Assembly: GCA_017461775.1 (NCBI GenBank)
Contig: JAFTXD010000041.1
Location: 1 to 46,737 of the forward strand
DNA: 46,737 nucleotides
Source: Lachnospiraceae bacterium
Lineage (GTDB): Bacteria; Bacillota; Clostridia; Lachnospirales; Lachnospiraceae
Direction of reading: 5' to 3'
Position 1 is the stretch's first letter. Every line of letters begins with the position of its first letter. A model generated the notes under the pieces. The model was given only the letters and a program-made list of their open reading frames with translations. It had not been told where the DNA came from and searched no databases. Below are positions 16,383-24,785 of this stretch, in pieces. The position numbers and the translations under genes were made by a program.

Positions 16383-16670
16383 TTAACCAAACAATCTGGC
16401 AAATAAGGAATCCCCTCGCTTTCCTACGCCGGAGGCCTGGGAATATAAAAGGCAGTCCACCATTCCGTCTATGTCCACCTCACCCCGGTCTAAGGAAAGT
16501 CTGCTTACATGCAGGTCATTGCCTTTTATAGTCAGCATCCCTGCATCCGTCTCCAAAAGTATTTCATGTAAATCAAAGGACAGTACATCCTTTACTCCTG
16601 TTAATGTTGCTACTCGTCTGCCTTCCAAAATCACCTTGTGGGAAGGCCCCATTCCTTTTATTTCCTCCAT
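16383..16670 (-). CDS. yabP: sporulation protein YabP
   Basis: A 95-residue YabP/YqfC-family protein: HKVILEGRRVATLTGVKDVLSFD, then ETDAGMLTIKGNDLHVSRLSLDRGEVDIDG. YabP is produced in the mother cell during sporulation and works with YabQ, whose gene follows 17 bases later. A GGAGG site precedes the ATG by 6 bases. The conserved neighbours (rqcP upstream, yabQ and divIC downstream) support the call. Confidence 0.93.
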   Translation of the reverse strand: MEEIKGMGPSHKVILEGRRVATLTGVKDVLSFDLHEILLETDAGMLTIKGNDLHVSRLSLDRGEVDIDGMVDCLLYSQASGVGKRGDSLFARLFG

Positions 16671-16715
16671 CCTTGCCTCCGTAGCATTATTGATACAATA
16701 TATGCACGGATTGCT

Positions 16716-16955
16716 TTAAATATATCGGAATAATTCCTTGGCTTCCTCTTTTCTCACGGTTTCCTGCACGTCCAGTACCTCCACCTTTACCTCCTTGTTT
16801 CCAAAAGAGATGGTGATGATATCCCCCTCCTTCACGTTGGTGGATGCCTTGGCGGGCTTGTCGTTAATCATCACTCTGCCGCCGTCACAGGCCTCGTTTG
16901 CCACGGTACGTCTCTTAATCAGACGGGACACCTTTAAATATTTATCTAACCTCAT
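16716..16955 (-). CDS. rqcP: S4-domain ribosome quality-control factor RqcP (YabO)
   Basis: A 79-residue protein that is essentially a single S4 RNA-binding domain: MRLDKYLKVSRLIKRRTVANEACDGGRVMINDKPAK, read from residue 1. In B. subtilis the homologue YabO/RqcP binds stalled 50S subunits with RqcH and assists alanine tailing. The ATG at 16955 follows GGGAGGAAAT; a longer frame to 16994 is rejected because it would run into the hup terminator. The position before yabP is conserved in Firmicutes. Confidence 0.93.
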   Translation of the reverse strand: MRLDKYLKVSRLIKRRTVANEACDGGRVMINDKPAKASTNVKEGDIITISFGNKEVKVEVLDVQETVRKEEAKELFRYI

Positions 16956-16970
16956 ATTTCCTCCCATACA

Positions 16971-17003
16971 GAAAAAAAGAGAACCTAATCTCATAGGTTC
17001 TCT
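16971..17003 (-). terminator. terminator of hup
   Basis: A 9-bp AGAGAACCT / AGGTTCTCT stem is followed by T7 on the minus strand, 15 bases after the hup stop. It separates hup from rqcP. Confidence 0.9.
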
Positions 17004-17017
17004 TCACAATCAATCAA

Positions 17018-17293
17018 CTAAGCGTTAACCATATCCTTTAAAGCCTTACCAGCCTTGAACTTAGGTGCCTTAGAAGCTGCAATCTTCATAGGCTCGCCGC
17101 TCTGAGGATTTCTTCCTTCTCTCTCTGCTCTTTCAGCAACTTCGAAAGTACCGAATCCAACTAACTGAACCTTCTCACCCTTCTTTAACTCTTCTGCAAC
17201 AACGCTAACGAAAGCGGATAAAGCCTTCTCTGCATCCTTCTTAGAAAGACCAGCCTGCTCTGCCATAGCTGCAACTAATTCTGTCTTGTTCAT
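17018..17293 (-). CDS. hup: HU-family DNA-binding protein
   Basis: A 91-residue bacterial histone-like protein: [28 protein letters not shown] at the start, [24 protein letters not shown] forming the DNA-binding arm, and the Lys-rich C-terminal helix. HU dimers bend and compact DNA. It has its own strong promoter and terminator and a GGAGG-type site, fitting high expression. Codon use is simple (many CTT/CTG, GCA), as expected for an abundant protein. Confidence 0.97.
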   Translation of the reverse strand: MNKTELVAAMAEQAGLSKKDAEKALSAFVSVVAEELKKGEKVQLVGFGTFEVAERAEREGRNPQSGEPMKIAASKAPKFKAGKALKDMVNA

Positions 17294-17364
17294 TTCAAAC
17301 TCCTCCTATATTAAGGTAAACTGTTTATATTGACATCTCTTATAAGCAAAAACGTCTATACATA

Positions 17365-17393
17365 TATATATCTTCTTTCCCTTTATTTGTCAA
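17365..17393 (-). promoter_or_regulatory. strong promoter of hup
   Basis: Minus strand consensus -35 TTGACA (17388-17393), a 17-base spacer, and -10 TATATA (17365-17370), 72 bases before the hup ATG. Confidence 0.85.
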
Positions 17394-17403
17394 GGGATTT
17401 TGC

Positions 17404-18288
17404 CTATTTTAAAGGGCGTGGCGGCTTGCAGGAGATTCCAATTCCCAATCCGCCGTAGCCGATGTGACAGGACGTACCAAAGGAAAGGTGGTCCCACATA
17501 ACATGGCGGCCCGGAAATGCGGCCTTTACCTCTTCCACCCATTTAAGCGTATCCTCGTCGGAAGCACTGGATGCCACCACCACGTAAGCTTCTCCCCTTT
17601 CCTCCCAGGCCTTGAAGGTAGTCTCCAGGTCCTTGGCAATCGCCTCCAGCATGGTTTTCTTTGCCTTTTGGAAACCTCTGCACTTGGCAAAGGAATCCAA
17701 AGTGCCCACATCAAATTTCAGTACCGGTTTGATATTGAGTATGGTTCCAATAGCCGCAGTGGCAGGAGTAATTCTGCCGCCTTTTTTCAGATTTTCCAGG
17801 GTCTGTACGGCGATATAAATCACCATATCCGCTCTGGAGCCTTCCAAAATTTCCTTGATTTCTTCCGCACTATAGCCCTCTTCAATCAGCTCCAGCCCAT
17901 CCAGCACTGCGCGGTGCAAAAGAGCGGATACACGTCCATTGTCCACCACCAGTACTCTGCCCTCATAAGGCTCCTCCGTGGCAAGTGCCGCTGCCGTAGC
18001 GCAGGAGCCGCTGATGCCGCTACTGATGGGCATATACAAAATCTTCTCATATTCCTTTAAGGCCTCGTCCCAGAGAGCCATGACCTCCGTGGGTGCCGGC
18101 TGGGAAGTGGACACCGGCTCTCCGGCCTGCAGCCTTCTATAAAATTCTTCCCGGCTTAAGGAAACATCCTCATAAAAGCACTCCTCACCGAAGTAAAAGG
18201 GCATGGGCAGCACCTTGACCCCCAGCTCTTTTGCCCTCTTCTGGCTGATTCCGCTATGACTGTCCGTTACAATTCCGATTGGTTTCAT
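17404..18288 (-). CDS. DegV-family fatty-acid-binding protein
   Basis: A 294-residue DegV protein: IGIVTDSHSGISQKRAKELGVKVLPMPFYFG at the start, VSTSQPAPTEV with the family Thr-Ser-Gln-Pro, and MPISSGISGSC. DegV (FakB) proteins bind one fatty acid and present it to the FakA kinase domain for phospholipid synthesis. No fakA gene is nearby. The ATG at 18288 is chosen because GAGGAAG lies upstream; an ATG at 18303 lacks a site. It follows the PEGA lipoprotein gene by 19 bases. Confidence 0.93.
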   Translation of the reverse strand: MKPIGIVTDSHSGISQKRAKELGVKVLPMPFYFGEECFYEDVSLSREEFYRRLQAGEPVSTSQPAPTEVMALWDEALKEYEKILYMPISSGISGSCATAAALATEEPYEGRVLVVDNGRVSALLHRAVLDGLELIEEGYSAEEIKEILEGSRADMVIYIAVQTLENLKKGGRITPATAAIGTILNIKPVLKFDVGTLDSFAKCRGFQKAKKTMLEAIAKDLETTFKAWEERGEAYVVVASSASDEDTLKWVEEVKAAFPGRHVMWDHLSFGTSCHIGYGGLGIGISCKPPRPLK

Positions 18289-18307
18289 TTCGCTCTTCCT
18301 CATATGA

Positions 18308-19609
18308 TTATTCTGTCAGTGACTGTAATACCAGCTCCGCAAAAGAGAAGGAAATATCCTTTTCCTCATCATCCACGGAAATGGTGTAGCTTCTGGTTTC
18401 ATATCCGCTCTTGCGCAGGGTAATCACGTGGCTTCCCTCTTCCTTTTTAAAGCTTACCGGGGAAATACCGATGTAGTTACCGTCCACATAGACCTCTGCA
18501 CCTTCCGGCGCCTCCACATATACCTTGTAATAGTCGGAGGATGCATCAATGGTAGTATCTGACGAATCTTCATCGTCCTCCCCTCCGGAATCCACCGGCT
18601 CAAGCACGATATCAATTCCCGCAGACGCCTGTCCCACCTTTAAATAAGAAGTAATGGACTGATAATTGTCCGCCCGGGCGATAATCTGGTGAATACCATA
18701 GGTAAGGGACACCGGTACACTGGTGTCAATCTTGGCACCATCCACATAAAGCTCTGTATTTGATGGGGTAAGGGAGAAAACAATCTGACCGAATTTCTCC
18801 TCTTCCACCTTCAAATCTCCAATATCCAGCACCACTTCCTCGCCCCGGTCAATGCTGACATTTTTCACACCGCCGCTGCTGCCTAAGCTGATATTTACCT
18901 GATAATCCCCCTCGGGTACCGTCAGGAGCATATCGTCGGTAATCTGTTGTACCATGGCCTGCCCGATTTCAATAAAGCCGCCAATAAAATTCTCGTCATT
19001 ATTCAAGCGCAGGTAGCCATGGCCTTTTTCCACTACCACACTCCATACCTGATTGCCGGTTCCCTGAAAGGAAAGCACATCACACTCGTTAATATCCATC
19101 TCTTCAATCTGCCGTCCCTGGGAGAAATACCGTGTCTCCTCGGTAAGCTTGAAAATCTCCTCACCGATGGTCAGATTGTTCCTGTCAAAATCCAGGGTAT
19201 AGCGGCTGACGGACTCATTGGTCCAGGCACTTTCCGAAAGCTTCATACTGTTTAGCCGCTTCTGGGATTTTAAAAAGGTCACATCCACCACATCTCCCGG
19301 CTCTATCTGCGCCAGAGACAGGGCAGTTCCGTGACGGTCCGCCAAAGTGGTGGTTCCCACAATATATAAGGTGTACTGCTTTCCCACCTCCATATTCCGC
19401 AGGGTCACCGTGCCATTTTCATCATCCTTTTTCACCAGCACTGCGGTATCCGCAGAATCGTAGCTGTTCGGGCCCGGTGCCTGATACACATTCTCCATTT
19501 TCCGGTCATAGGACTCATCCGGCTCCTCACCGCTCTGAGACATTCCGCAGCCGGTAAGTGCCAGCACCGTCCATAAAAGCATGCCCAAAAGAATCTTTCG
19601 TATCTTCAA
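18308..19609 (-). CDS. PEGA-domain lipoprotein
   Basis: A 433-residue exported lipoprotein with a lipobox Cys21 (LTGC). The N-terminal two thirds contain a beta-rich region I do not recognise. Two PEGA-type beta domains end the protein: one near 270-335 (LYVDGAKIDTSVPVSLTYG) and one near 360-425 (AEVYVDGNYIGISPVSFKKEEG), separated by an acidic Asp/Ser linker. PEGA domains are common in surface proteins, where they probably mediate protein contacts. It lies 12 bases after the CotS-like gene, so it is probably in the same transcript. Confidence 0.85.
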   Translation of the reverse strand: MKIRKILLGMLLWTVLALTGCGMSQSGEEPDESYDRKMENVYQAPGPNSYDSADTAVLVKKDDENGTVTLRNMEVGKQYTLYIVGTTTLADRHGTALSLAQIEPGDVVDVTFLKSQKRLNSMKLSESAWTNESVSRYTLDFDRNNLTIGEEIFKLTEETRYFSQGRQIEEMDINECDVLSFQGTGNQVWSVVVEKGHGYLRLNNDENFIGGFIEIGQAMVQQITDDMLLTVPEGDYQVNISLGSSGGVKNVSIDRGEEVVLDIGDLKVEEEKFGQIVFSLTPSNTELYVDGAKIDTSVPVSLTYGIHQIIARADNYQSITSYLKVGQASAGIDIVLEPVDSGGEDDEDSSDTTIDASSDYYKVYVEAPEGAEVYVDGNYIGISPVSFKKEEGSHVITLRKSGYETRSYTISVDDEEKDISFSFAELVLQSLTE

Positions 19610-19621
19610 GACCGCTCCTCC

Positions 19622-20614
19622 TTATCCTCTGATATTTTGAAAAACCTCCTCCAGGAAGGCTTCCTTTTGTCCCTCCAGCCGGATTACCTGCTCCAGCTTC
19701 TCCAAATTCCTCTCGGAGATAAAAGCCTTGGAGGTATTGTAGTAAAAGTTGGCAATCTTCCAGAATTTCTCCGGATAAGCCAGTCGATAATACAAATCAA
19801 TGTACTCATATGCCGTGAGAGGGGAAATCTCTTCATAGGCACCAAGCAGTTCTCTTCCCAGAGAAACCGACCAATCGTTTTTCTCCAGGAGCTTTCGCAT
19901 AAACAGGCTGATGTCCCTTACCACGCTGTCCCGAATCCACTTTTCAAAGTGAACCACCATCCAGCGGCCGTCCACCTTTAACAGGTTATGATCTCGGAAA
20001 TCCCCGTGGCAGATAAAACCGCCCTGGTCCGGGTCAAAGCCCTTCTCCATGCTTTCATATTCTTCCCACTGGCTGCTGACCTCCAGGGCCTTTTCCAGAT
20101 ATACAGGAAAGGTCTCCATCAATCTGCGCTCAAAGTACTGCTTCTGCCCTCTCTTTTTCAGATAAGTAAAGATATGGCGCAGTTCGCGGTTGTGCCGCTG
20201 ATACTCCAGGGTAGGTGAATATGTACCTATATTTTCAAAGGATCCCTTGGGCAAAAAGGACACCTGATGGAGTCTTGCCATGATGCCCATGGCCTCTAAG
20301 GCTTCCCTGCGGTCCTTGATGTTACATTCCTTTCCTTCATGATGGGACTTCAGAATATAGTTTATACCATCTCCGTCCGTTACATACAAACTTTCTTCCT
20401 TTGTGGGAAAAATCCGGTCCACCGAGATTTTCCCGGAAGCTGCAATCTGCTCCAGTAAAAGCTTTTCTGATGGCAATCTGTTTACATTCCCCCGGTATTC
20501 CATAAAAGTCAGGGGACCGGTCGGTGTTTCACAAATAATACAGCCCCGTCCCTTTCTGGTCTTTTGTACCTCTATATCGTAATCTTCCAGCAGGTAGATG
20601 GCTCTATCGTTCAT
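19622..20614 (-). CDS. CotS-family spore coat protein (kinase-like fold)
   Basis: A 330-residue protein of the CotS family, which has an aminoglycoside-phosphotransferase-like fold. The catalytic-loop motif is present as HGDFRDHNLL, but the metal-binding Asp that normally follows (DFD-like) is replaced in VVHFEKWIRDSVVRD, so it may not be an active kinase. The ending VRDISLFMRKLLEKNDW is typical of CotS proteins. The ATG at 20614 has GGAGG five bases upstream. CotS proteins are spore coat components in Bacillus, and the presence of yabP, yabQ and spoIIE nearby fits a sporulating host. Confidence 0.85.
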   Translation of the reverse strand: MNDRAIYLLEDYDIEVQKTRKGRGCIICETPTGPLTFMEYRGNVNRLPSEKLLLEQIAASGKISVDRIFPTKEESLYVTDGDGINYILKSHHEGKECNIKDRREALEAMGIMARLHQVSFLPKGSFENIGTYSPTLEYQRHNRELRHIFTYLKKRGQKQYFERRLMETFPVYLEKALEVSSQWEEYESMEKGFDPDQGGFICHGDFRDHNLLKVDGRWMVVHFEKWIRDSVVRDISLFMRKLLEKNDWSVSLGRELLGAYEEISPLTAYEYIDLYYRLAYPEKFWKIANFYYNTSKAFISERNLEKLEQVIRLEGQKEAFLEEVFQNIRG

Positions 20615-20651
20615 GGTTACCTCCATACAAGATTCATTGGCTTTCTGAAGC

Positions 20652-22001
20652 CTATCCTATCTTATGAAGGTAGTTATTAAAGTATGTTATTAAAATATCC
20701 TTTTCATTCTTTTCCGGATTGTCCAGCACATATTGTAGGAGTGCCTGTAAAATCTCACCGATTTCCTTGCCGGGCTTTAGTCCCTCGGCAATCAAATCCT
20801 TCCCGGTCACCGCCAGGGTCTTCAGAGAAACGCACTCCTTATCTGCCACAATCTGCTCATACAAGCGCTGCCAGTCCTCTAAGAGCAGCAGCTTCTCCTC
20901 CCTCTTATAAAGGGATTGGGCCAGCACGTCCGCCCTCTTCACATGATACAGCATGGGGAAAATATCCTCCCCGATGCGGTGCACGGCCCGGCGCACAATG
21001 GTCTTCGTAGGCTCCACACTGTTGCCGTAGTCGTGGAATTCCACCAGCTTCGCCACTTTGTAAATGGTGTCATTATCGAAGCGAAGACGCTTTAAAATCT
21101 CCTCTGACATGTCCCGGCTGATGATCTGGTGACCATGAAAATGAGTGATTCCTTCCTCATCCACCTCAAGGGCTCTTGGCTTTCCAATATCATGGAGCAG
21201 CACCGCTAACCTAAGAACCTTATCCTCAGGGGTCTCCTTCAACGCTACCAGGGTATGAGTTCCCACATCATACATATGATGCTTATGAATCTGAGGTGTT
21301 TCCATACAGCGGTCAAACTCCGGCAACACTATCTTGGTGACACCAGTGTCATACATAATCTTCAGATAATCAGGGTGGGGGGAGCACAAAAGCTTCACCA
21401 GCTCCACCTGTATCCGCTCTGCGCTGATATTCTGTAAAGTGGGGGCCAGCTCTATAATAGCCTGCTTTGTATTTTCTTCGATCTCATAACCCAACTGGGC
21501 AGAAAAACGAATGGCACGCATAATCCGCAGAGCATCCTCAGAAAAACGCTCCAAGGGATCTCCTACACATTTTATGACACCTCTGTCAATATCTTCTAAT
21601 CCGCCGAAGGCATCCACCAATCCGGTAGTTTCATTATAAGCCATGGCATTGATGGTGAAATCCCTGCGCTTTAAGTCTTCCAGCAGATTGGAGGTAAATA
21701 CCACCTCCTTAGGATGTCTGGAATCCTCATATTCCCCGTCGATACGATAGGTGGTAACCTCAAAGCCTTCCTTGTCCAGAAGCACGGTAATGGTGCCATG
21801 CTGGATACCGGTATCAAAGGTCTTGGCAAAGAGAGCCTTTACCTGCTGGGGCTTTGCTGAGGTGGTAATGTCCCAGTCCGCAGGATTTCTCCCTAAAATG
21901 GAGTCTCTAATGCAACCGCCCACTGCAAAGGCTTCAAAGCCTGCGCCAGTGATGGTGTCAATTATAAACTTTACTTTTTCCGGTAAATTTATGGTAATCA
22001 A
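20652..22001 (-). CDS. cca: CCA-adding tRNA nucleotidyltransferase
   Basis: A 449-residue class II enzyme that builds or repairs the CCA end of tRNA. The polymerase signature is FAVGGCIRDSILGRNPADWDITTSA near 26-50, and an HD-type segment VLLHDIGKPRA is near 265. The tRNAs in this window lack encoded CCA, so this enzyme is needed. The start is TTG at 22001, preceded by AAGGAAG. It lies 20 bases after the HAD gene. Confidence 0.95.
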   Translation of the reverse strand: MITINLPEKVKFIIDTITGAGFEAFAVGGCIRDSILGRNPADWDITTSAKPQQVKALFAKTFDTGIQHGTITVLLDKEGFEVTTYRIDGEYEDSRHPKEVVFTSNLLEDLKRRDFTINAMAYNETTGLVDAFGGLEDIDRGVIKCVGDPLERFSEDALRIMRAIRFSAQLGYEIEENTKQAIIELAPTLQNISAERIQVELVKLLCSPHPDYLKIMYDTGVTKIVLPEFDRCMETPQIHKHHMYDVGTHTLVALKETPEDKVLRLAVLLHDIGKPRALEVDEEGITHFHGHQIISRDMSEEILKRLRFDNDTIYKVAKLVEFHDYGNSVEPTKTIVRRAVHRIGEDIFPMLYHVKRADVLAQSLYKREEKLLLLEDWQRLYEQIVADKECVSLKTLAVTGKDLIAEGLKPGKEIGEILQALLQYVLDNPEKNEKDILITYFNNYLHKIG

Positions 22002-22021
22002 ATGTTCTTCCTTTTCCGCAG

Positions 22022-22828
22022 TTATATAAACTTTCTGATCACCTCTACCAGACCGTCTTCGTCATTGGTAGCGGTAATATAATCTGCGGCCTCTTTTATT
22101 TTTTCCTGGGCATTGCCCATGGCTACACCCACAGCGGCATATTTAATCATAGATAAATCGTTGAATCCATCACCGCAGCAGATAGTGTTTTCCCGCTTCA
22201 CTCCAAGAATGGGAAGCACCTTGTCCAGGGAGCTTGCCTTGTCCACATTCTGAGGCATAATTTCTACAAAGTATGGCTCAGAACGGTAAATACTCAGGGT
22301 TTCCCCATATCTTTCCTGCAGCGCCTTCTCCATCTCCGCAGCCTTCTGGGGTGGCGCAGTCATCAGGCACTTGTTTACTTCAAAATCCACAAAATAAGGG
22401 AAATCCTTCTCCACACGAATGGGAAGCTCGTTAATCTTCGCCTCATAAACCACGTACTCATCGGGCTCAAAAGCCGAAATAACCGTGTCTCCAAGGTAAG
22501 TAATGATTCCCGCGCCCTGCTCCTTCGCAAAATGGTAGAGCTGAGAAATTGCGCTTTTCGGCAAGGTTCTCTGGTAGATAATGTCCCCACTTTCGCAATC
22601 TACAATTCGCGCACCATTAAAGGACAGAAGATAGCCTCCTCTTTCCGCCAGCTCCAGCTCCTTTTCATAACGCTTCATTCCCGGTGTGGGCCTGCCGGAA
22701 GCAAGCACTACCTTATGCCCTTTAGCCATTACCTCCCAGATAGCATTTCTGGTGTTGTCTGTGATTTCCTTTTTGGAATTTGTTAATGTTCCGTCGATGT
22801 CTAATACTAATACTTTTTTATCTGTCAT
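22022..22828 (-). CDS. Cof-type HAD-superfamily sugar phosphatase
   Basis: A 268-residue HAD IIB (Cof/YidA) hydrolase. Motif I is LVLDIDGTLTNSKK (nucleophile Asp10, general acid Asp12), motif II is VVLASGRP, and motif IV is CCGDGFNDLSMI. Such enzymes dephosphorylate sugar phosphates or cofactors such as flavin and pyridoxal phosphates; the substrate is not predictable. An AAGGAGA site precedes the ATG. Element B lies 27 bases upstream of its start. Confidence 0.95.
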   Translation of the reverse strand: MTDKKVLVLDIDGTLTNSKKEITDNTRNAIWEVMAKGHKVVLASGRPTPGMKRYEKELELAERGGYLLSFNGARIVDCESGDIIYQRTLPKSAISQLYHFAKEQGAGIITYLGDTVISAFEPDEYVVYEAKINELPIRVEKDFPYFVDFEVNKCLMTAPPQKAAEMEKALQERYGETLSIYRSEPYFVEIMPQNVDKASSLDKVLPILGVKRENTICCGDGFNDLSMIKYAAVGVAMGNAQEKIKEAADYITATNDEDGLVEVIRKFI

Positions 22829-22854
22829 AAAATCTCCTTATGATAGAACACGTT

Positions 22855-23125
22855 GTATTCAGAGCCCTTTTCGTAACCTATGGCGTGTCACGATGCTGTA
22901 TAAGCTGCCTGCTCAGGGTTGATATGTCTTTTTCAGACCCTTGAAAAACGTCGGCACTTGGCGAGGTCTTTTCGAGCCTAGTACCGCCCTGCGAAAAATC
23001 TTGCGCATATGGATTTTTCGCATGTTCACGGCGTGAGAACATGTCTGAAAAAGACATATCATCCCTAAGCAGACAGCTTATACAGCATCGTGACACCTCA
23101 CCACAACCTACGCCTTACTCTGAAT
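22855..23125. repeat. nested long inverted repeat element B
   Basis: Main arms are 22885-22937 and 23044-23096, 53 nt each with three differences, two of which are G.U-compatible in minus-strand RNA. Faint outer arms share ATTCAGAG (22857-22864 and about 23118-23125). The 106-nt interior contains hairpins 22990-23000/23012-23022 (11 bp) and 23021-23027/23037-23043 (7 bp). It sits between a terminator and the start of the HAD gene and has no coding content. Confidence 0.85.
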
Positions 23126-23141
23126 ATACCATATCGCAAAA

Positions 23142-23168
23142 ACGGCGAGTATGCAAGCTACTCGCCGT
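23142..23168 (-). terminator. terminator of the PrsA-like gene
   Basis: A 10-bp ACGGCGAGTA / TACTCGCCGT stem with a 7-nt loop is followed by TTTTTG on the minus strand, 8 bases after the stop. Confidence 0.9.
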
Positions 23169-23175
23169 CTAATTC

Positions 23176-24624
23176 TTACTCTTCTGTGCTTTCAGCCACT
23201 GTTAAATATTTCAAATTGCCCTTAGGATCAGAGATGGTATAAGGTGCTGCAATCTCCTCCAGATAAGCGTTCATGGACTCATTTGCCAAAGTAGCCTCGA
23301 TGGATGCATGCCATACGGTGTCATTCTCACCGATATAATACAGTGCATAATAGTAACCCAGGTCATCCAAATGGATTGCCGTTACATCTCCGGCCTTTCT
23401 GCCACCGGCTAACCATTCACCAATTCTCTCATCCACGCTGGTCACAGGCATTCCCTCGTAAAGGAATTCATAATCAGCCATACCGTTTTCATCATACTGC
23501 ATACCCAGCTCGATGAAGCTCTCTTCAGTAGCTTCTCCGGCCTTCCACTCATCCACGATGGTCTGGGCATCGGTGGTAGTGGTGATGATGGCACGCATAT
23601 CATGGGTAGGGTCTTCATTGCGATAACGTGCATCAAAGCTTACTACCAGGTATCTGTCATTAGCGGTATCCTCCACGTAGGTGGTGTCACCCTCCACTCT
23701 TGCAGCGTCAAATAAGAAATCTGCAACCAGTGAGTTTACGCCACTTTTAAGTGCTGCAGTATACTCGGTACCCTCTTCCGCAACGGTATCCAAAGCTGCT
23801 TCTGCCTCAGCCTTTGCAGCTGCCATAGCAGTTGCTACTTCTTCCTCGGTAGGCTCATAAGCCACCTCATTTCCTTCTTCATCCACAGGAGTGGTGCCGT
23901 CCGGGTTGGTGGTGGGAAGCTCCGCGTTTACAATCTGCATGTGGTAATCCACGCTGTCATAGTTGTCCACATTTGCCTCATAATGAGCTATAATTGCGTC
24001 CTCCGCAGGTAAGAACTCCTCATACTTTGCCTCATAATATGCTGCAGCATAAAGAGTCTCCTCCATAACGGATTTCAGTCTCTTCTCGGTAGCATAATCG
24101 CCGAAGGACTGGGTGAGATACTGGGCTAAGGTCAGGCTATTCTCCTCCGCTGCCGCCTCCATGTCAGCCATCATCTGTTCATACTCCGCAGTGGTATCAT
24201 AAGTAAAGCCCGCTGCCTTTGCCTCTGCTACCATAGCCTTGGTATTCACGATATTCTCTGCTGCAATCTGTGAGAAATAATCTGCAAAGGTCAGATTGTC
24301 ATCATACTGCTGGCTGTCGATGGTGGAGGTGTCCATACCAAACATGGATAAATAATAACCATTTTCGTTCAGATAACTGTTCTTTGCCAAAGCGTAATTG
24401 TAATCAAACTCAATCTTGCTCACGCCCTCTCCATTTACAGAGAAATAAGGGGTGTATAAATTAATGGTATTACGAATGGGGAAGTATGCGATAAAGCCGA
24501 CGAAAAACAGTACGATTACTGCCATAATAATCTTATAGATTCTGTCTTCCTTCTTTGCCTGTACTTCCGCTTCTTTACGTCTCTGGACTTTTAAATCATA
24601 TTTTGTCATTTTCTTTTCAGACAT
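23176..24624 (-). CDS. membrane-anchored PrsA/SurA-like foldase without visible PPIase motif
   Basis: A 482-residue protein. A basic cytoplasmic segment (1-30) precedes one membrane helix (about 31-53, IIMAVIVLFFVGFIAYFPI), and the rest is an acidic extracellular region. Residues about 75-225 resemble the helical SurA_N chaperone module (VSKIEFDYNYALAKNSYLNENG, then long helices). I see no clear parvulin active-site motif, so chaperone activity is more likely than isomerase activity. The start at 24624 has GGGAG upstream; a longer frame to 24663 lacks support. It is monocistronic, bounded by terminators on both sides. Confidence 0.75.
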   Translation of the reverse strand: MSEKKMTKYDLKVQRRKEAEVQAKKEDRIYKIIMAVIVLFFVGFIAYFPIRNTINLYTPYFSVNGEGVSKIEFDYNYALAKNSYLNENGYYLSMFGMDTSTIDSQQYDDNLTFADYFSQIAAENIVNTKAMVAEAKAAGFTYDTTAEYEQMMADMEAAAEENSLTLAQYLTQSFGDYATEKRLKSVMEETLYAAAYYEAKYEEFLPAEDAIIAHYEANVDNYDSVDYHMQIVNAELPTTNPDGTTPVDEEGNEVAYEPTEEEVATAMAAAKAEAEAALDTVAEEGTEYTAALKSGVNSLVADFLFDAARVEGDTTYVEDTANDRYLVVSFDARYRNEDPTHDMRAIITTTTDAQTIVDEWKAGEATEESFIELGMQYDENGMADYEFLYEGMPVTSVDERIGEWLAGGRKAGDVTAIHLDDLGYYYALYYIGENDTVWHASIEATLANESMNAYLEEIAAPYTISDPKGNLKYLTVAESTEE

Positions 24625-24725
24625 AATGTAAAGTCTCCCTTCTAACACTAATGTACCTATCATAGCTTTTTTACGGCAATTTGTAAATGATTTTCACACT
24701 TTTTTCACATGCAAAAGCGCGCAAA

Positions 24726-24751
24726 GAGCAGGCGGATAAATCTGCCTGCTC
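24726..24751 (-). terminator. terminator of the rhamnogalacturonan operon
   Basis: An 8-bp GAGCAGGC / GCCTGCTC stem with a 10-nt loop is followed by TTTGCG on the minus strand, 35 bases after the GH112 stop. Confidence 0.8.
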
Positions 24752-24785
24752 CTTACTAATATGAGAGAAAAGATTTCATTATCAA

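Noticed and set aside
23176-24624. Assignment as a true PrsA peptidyl-prolyl isomerase
   Set aside because: No parvulin motif is visible, so only a SurA_N-like chaperone relationship is claimed.
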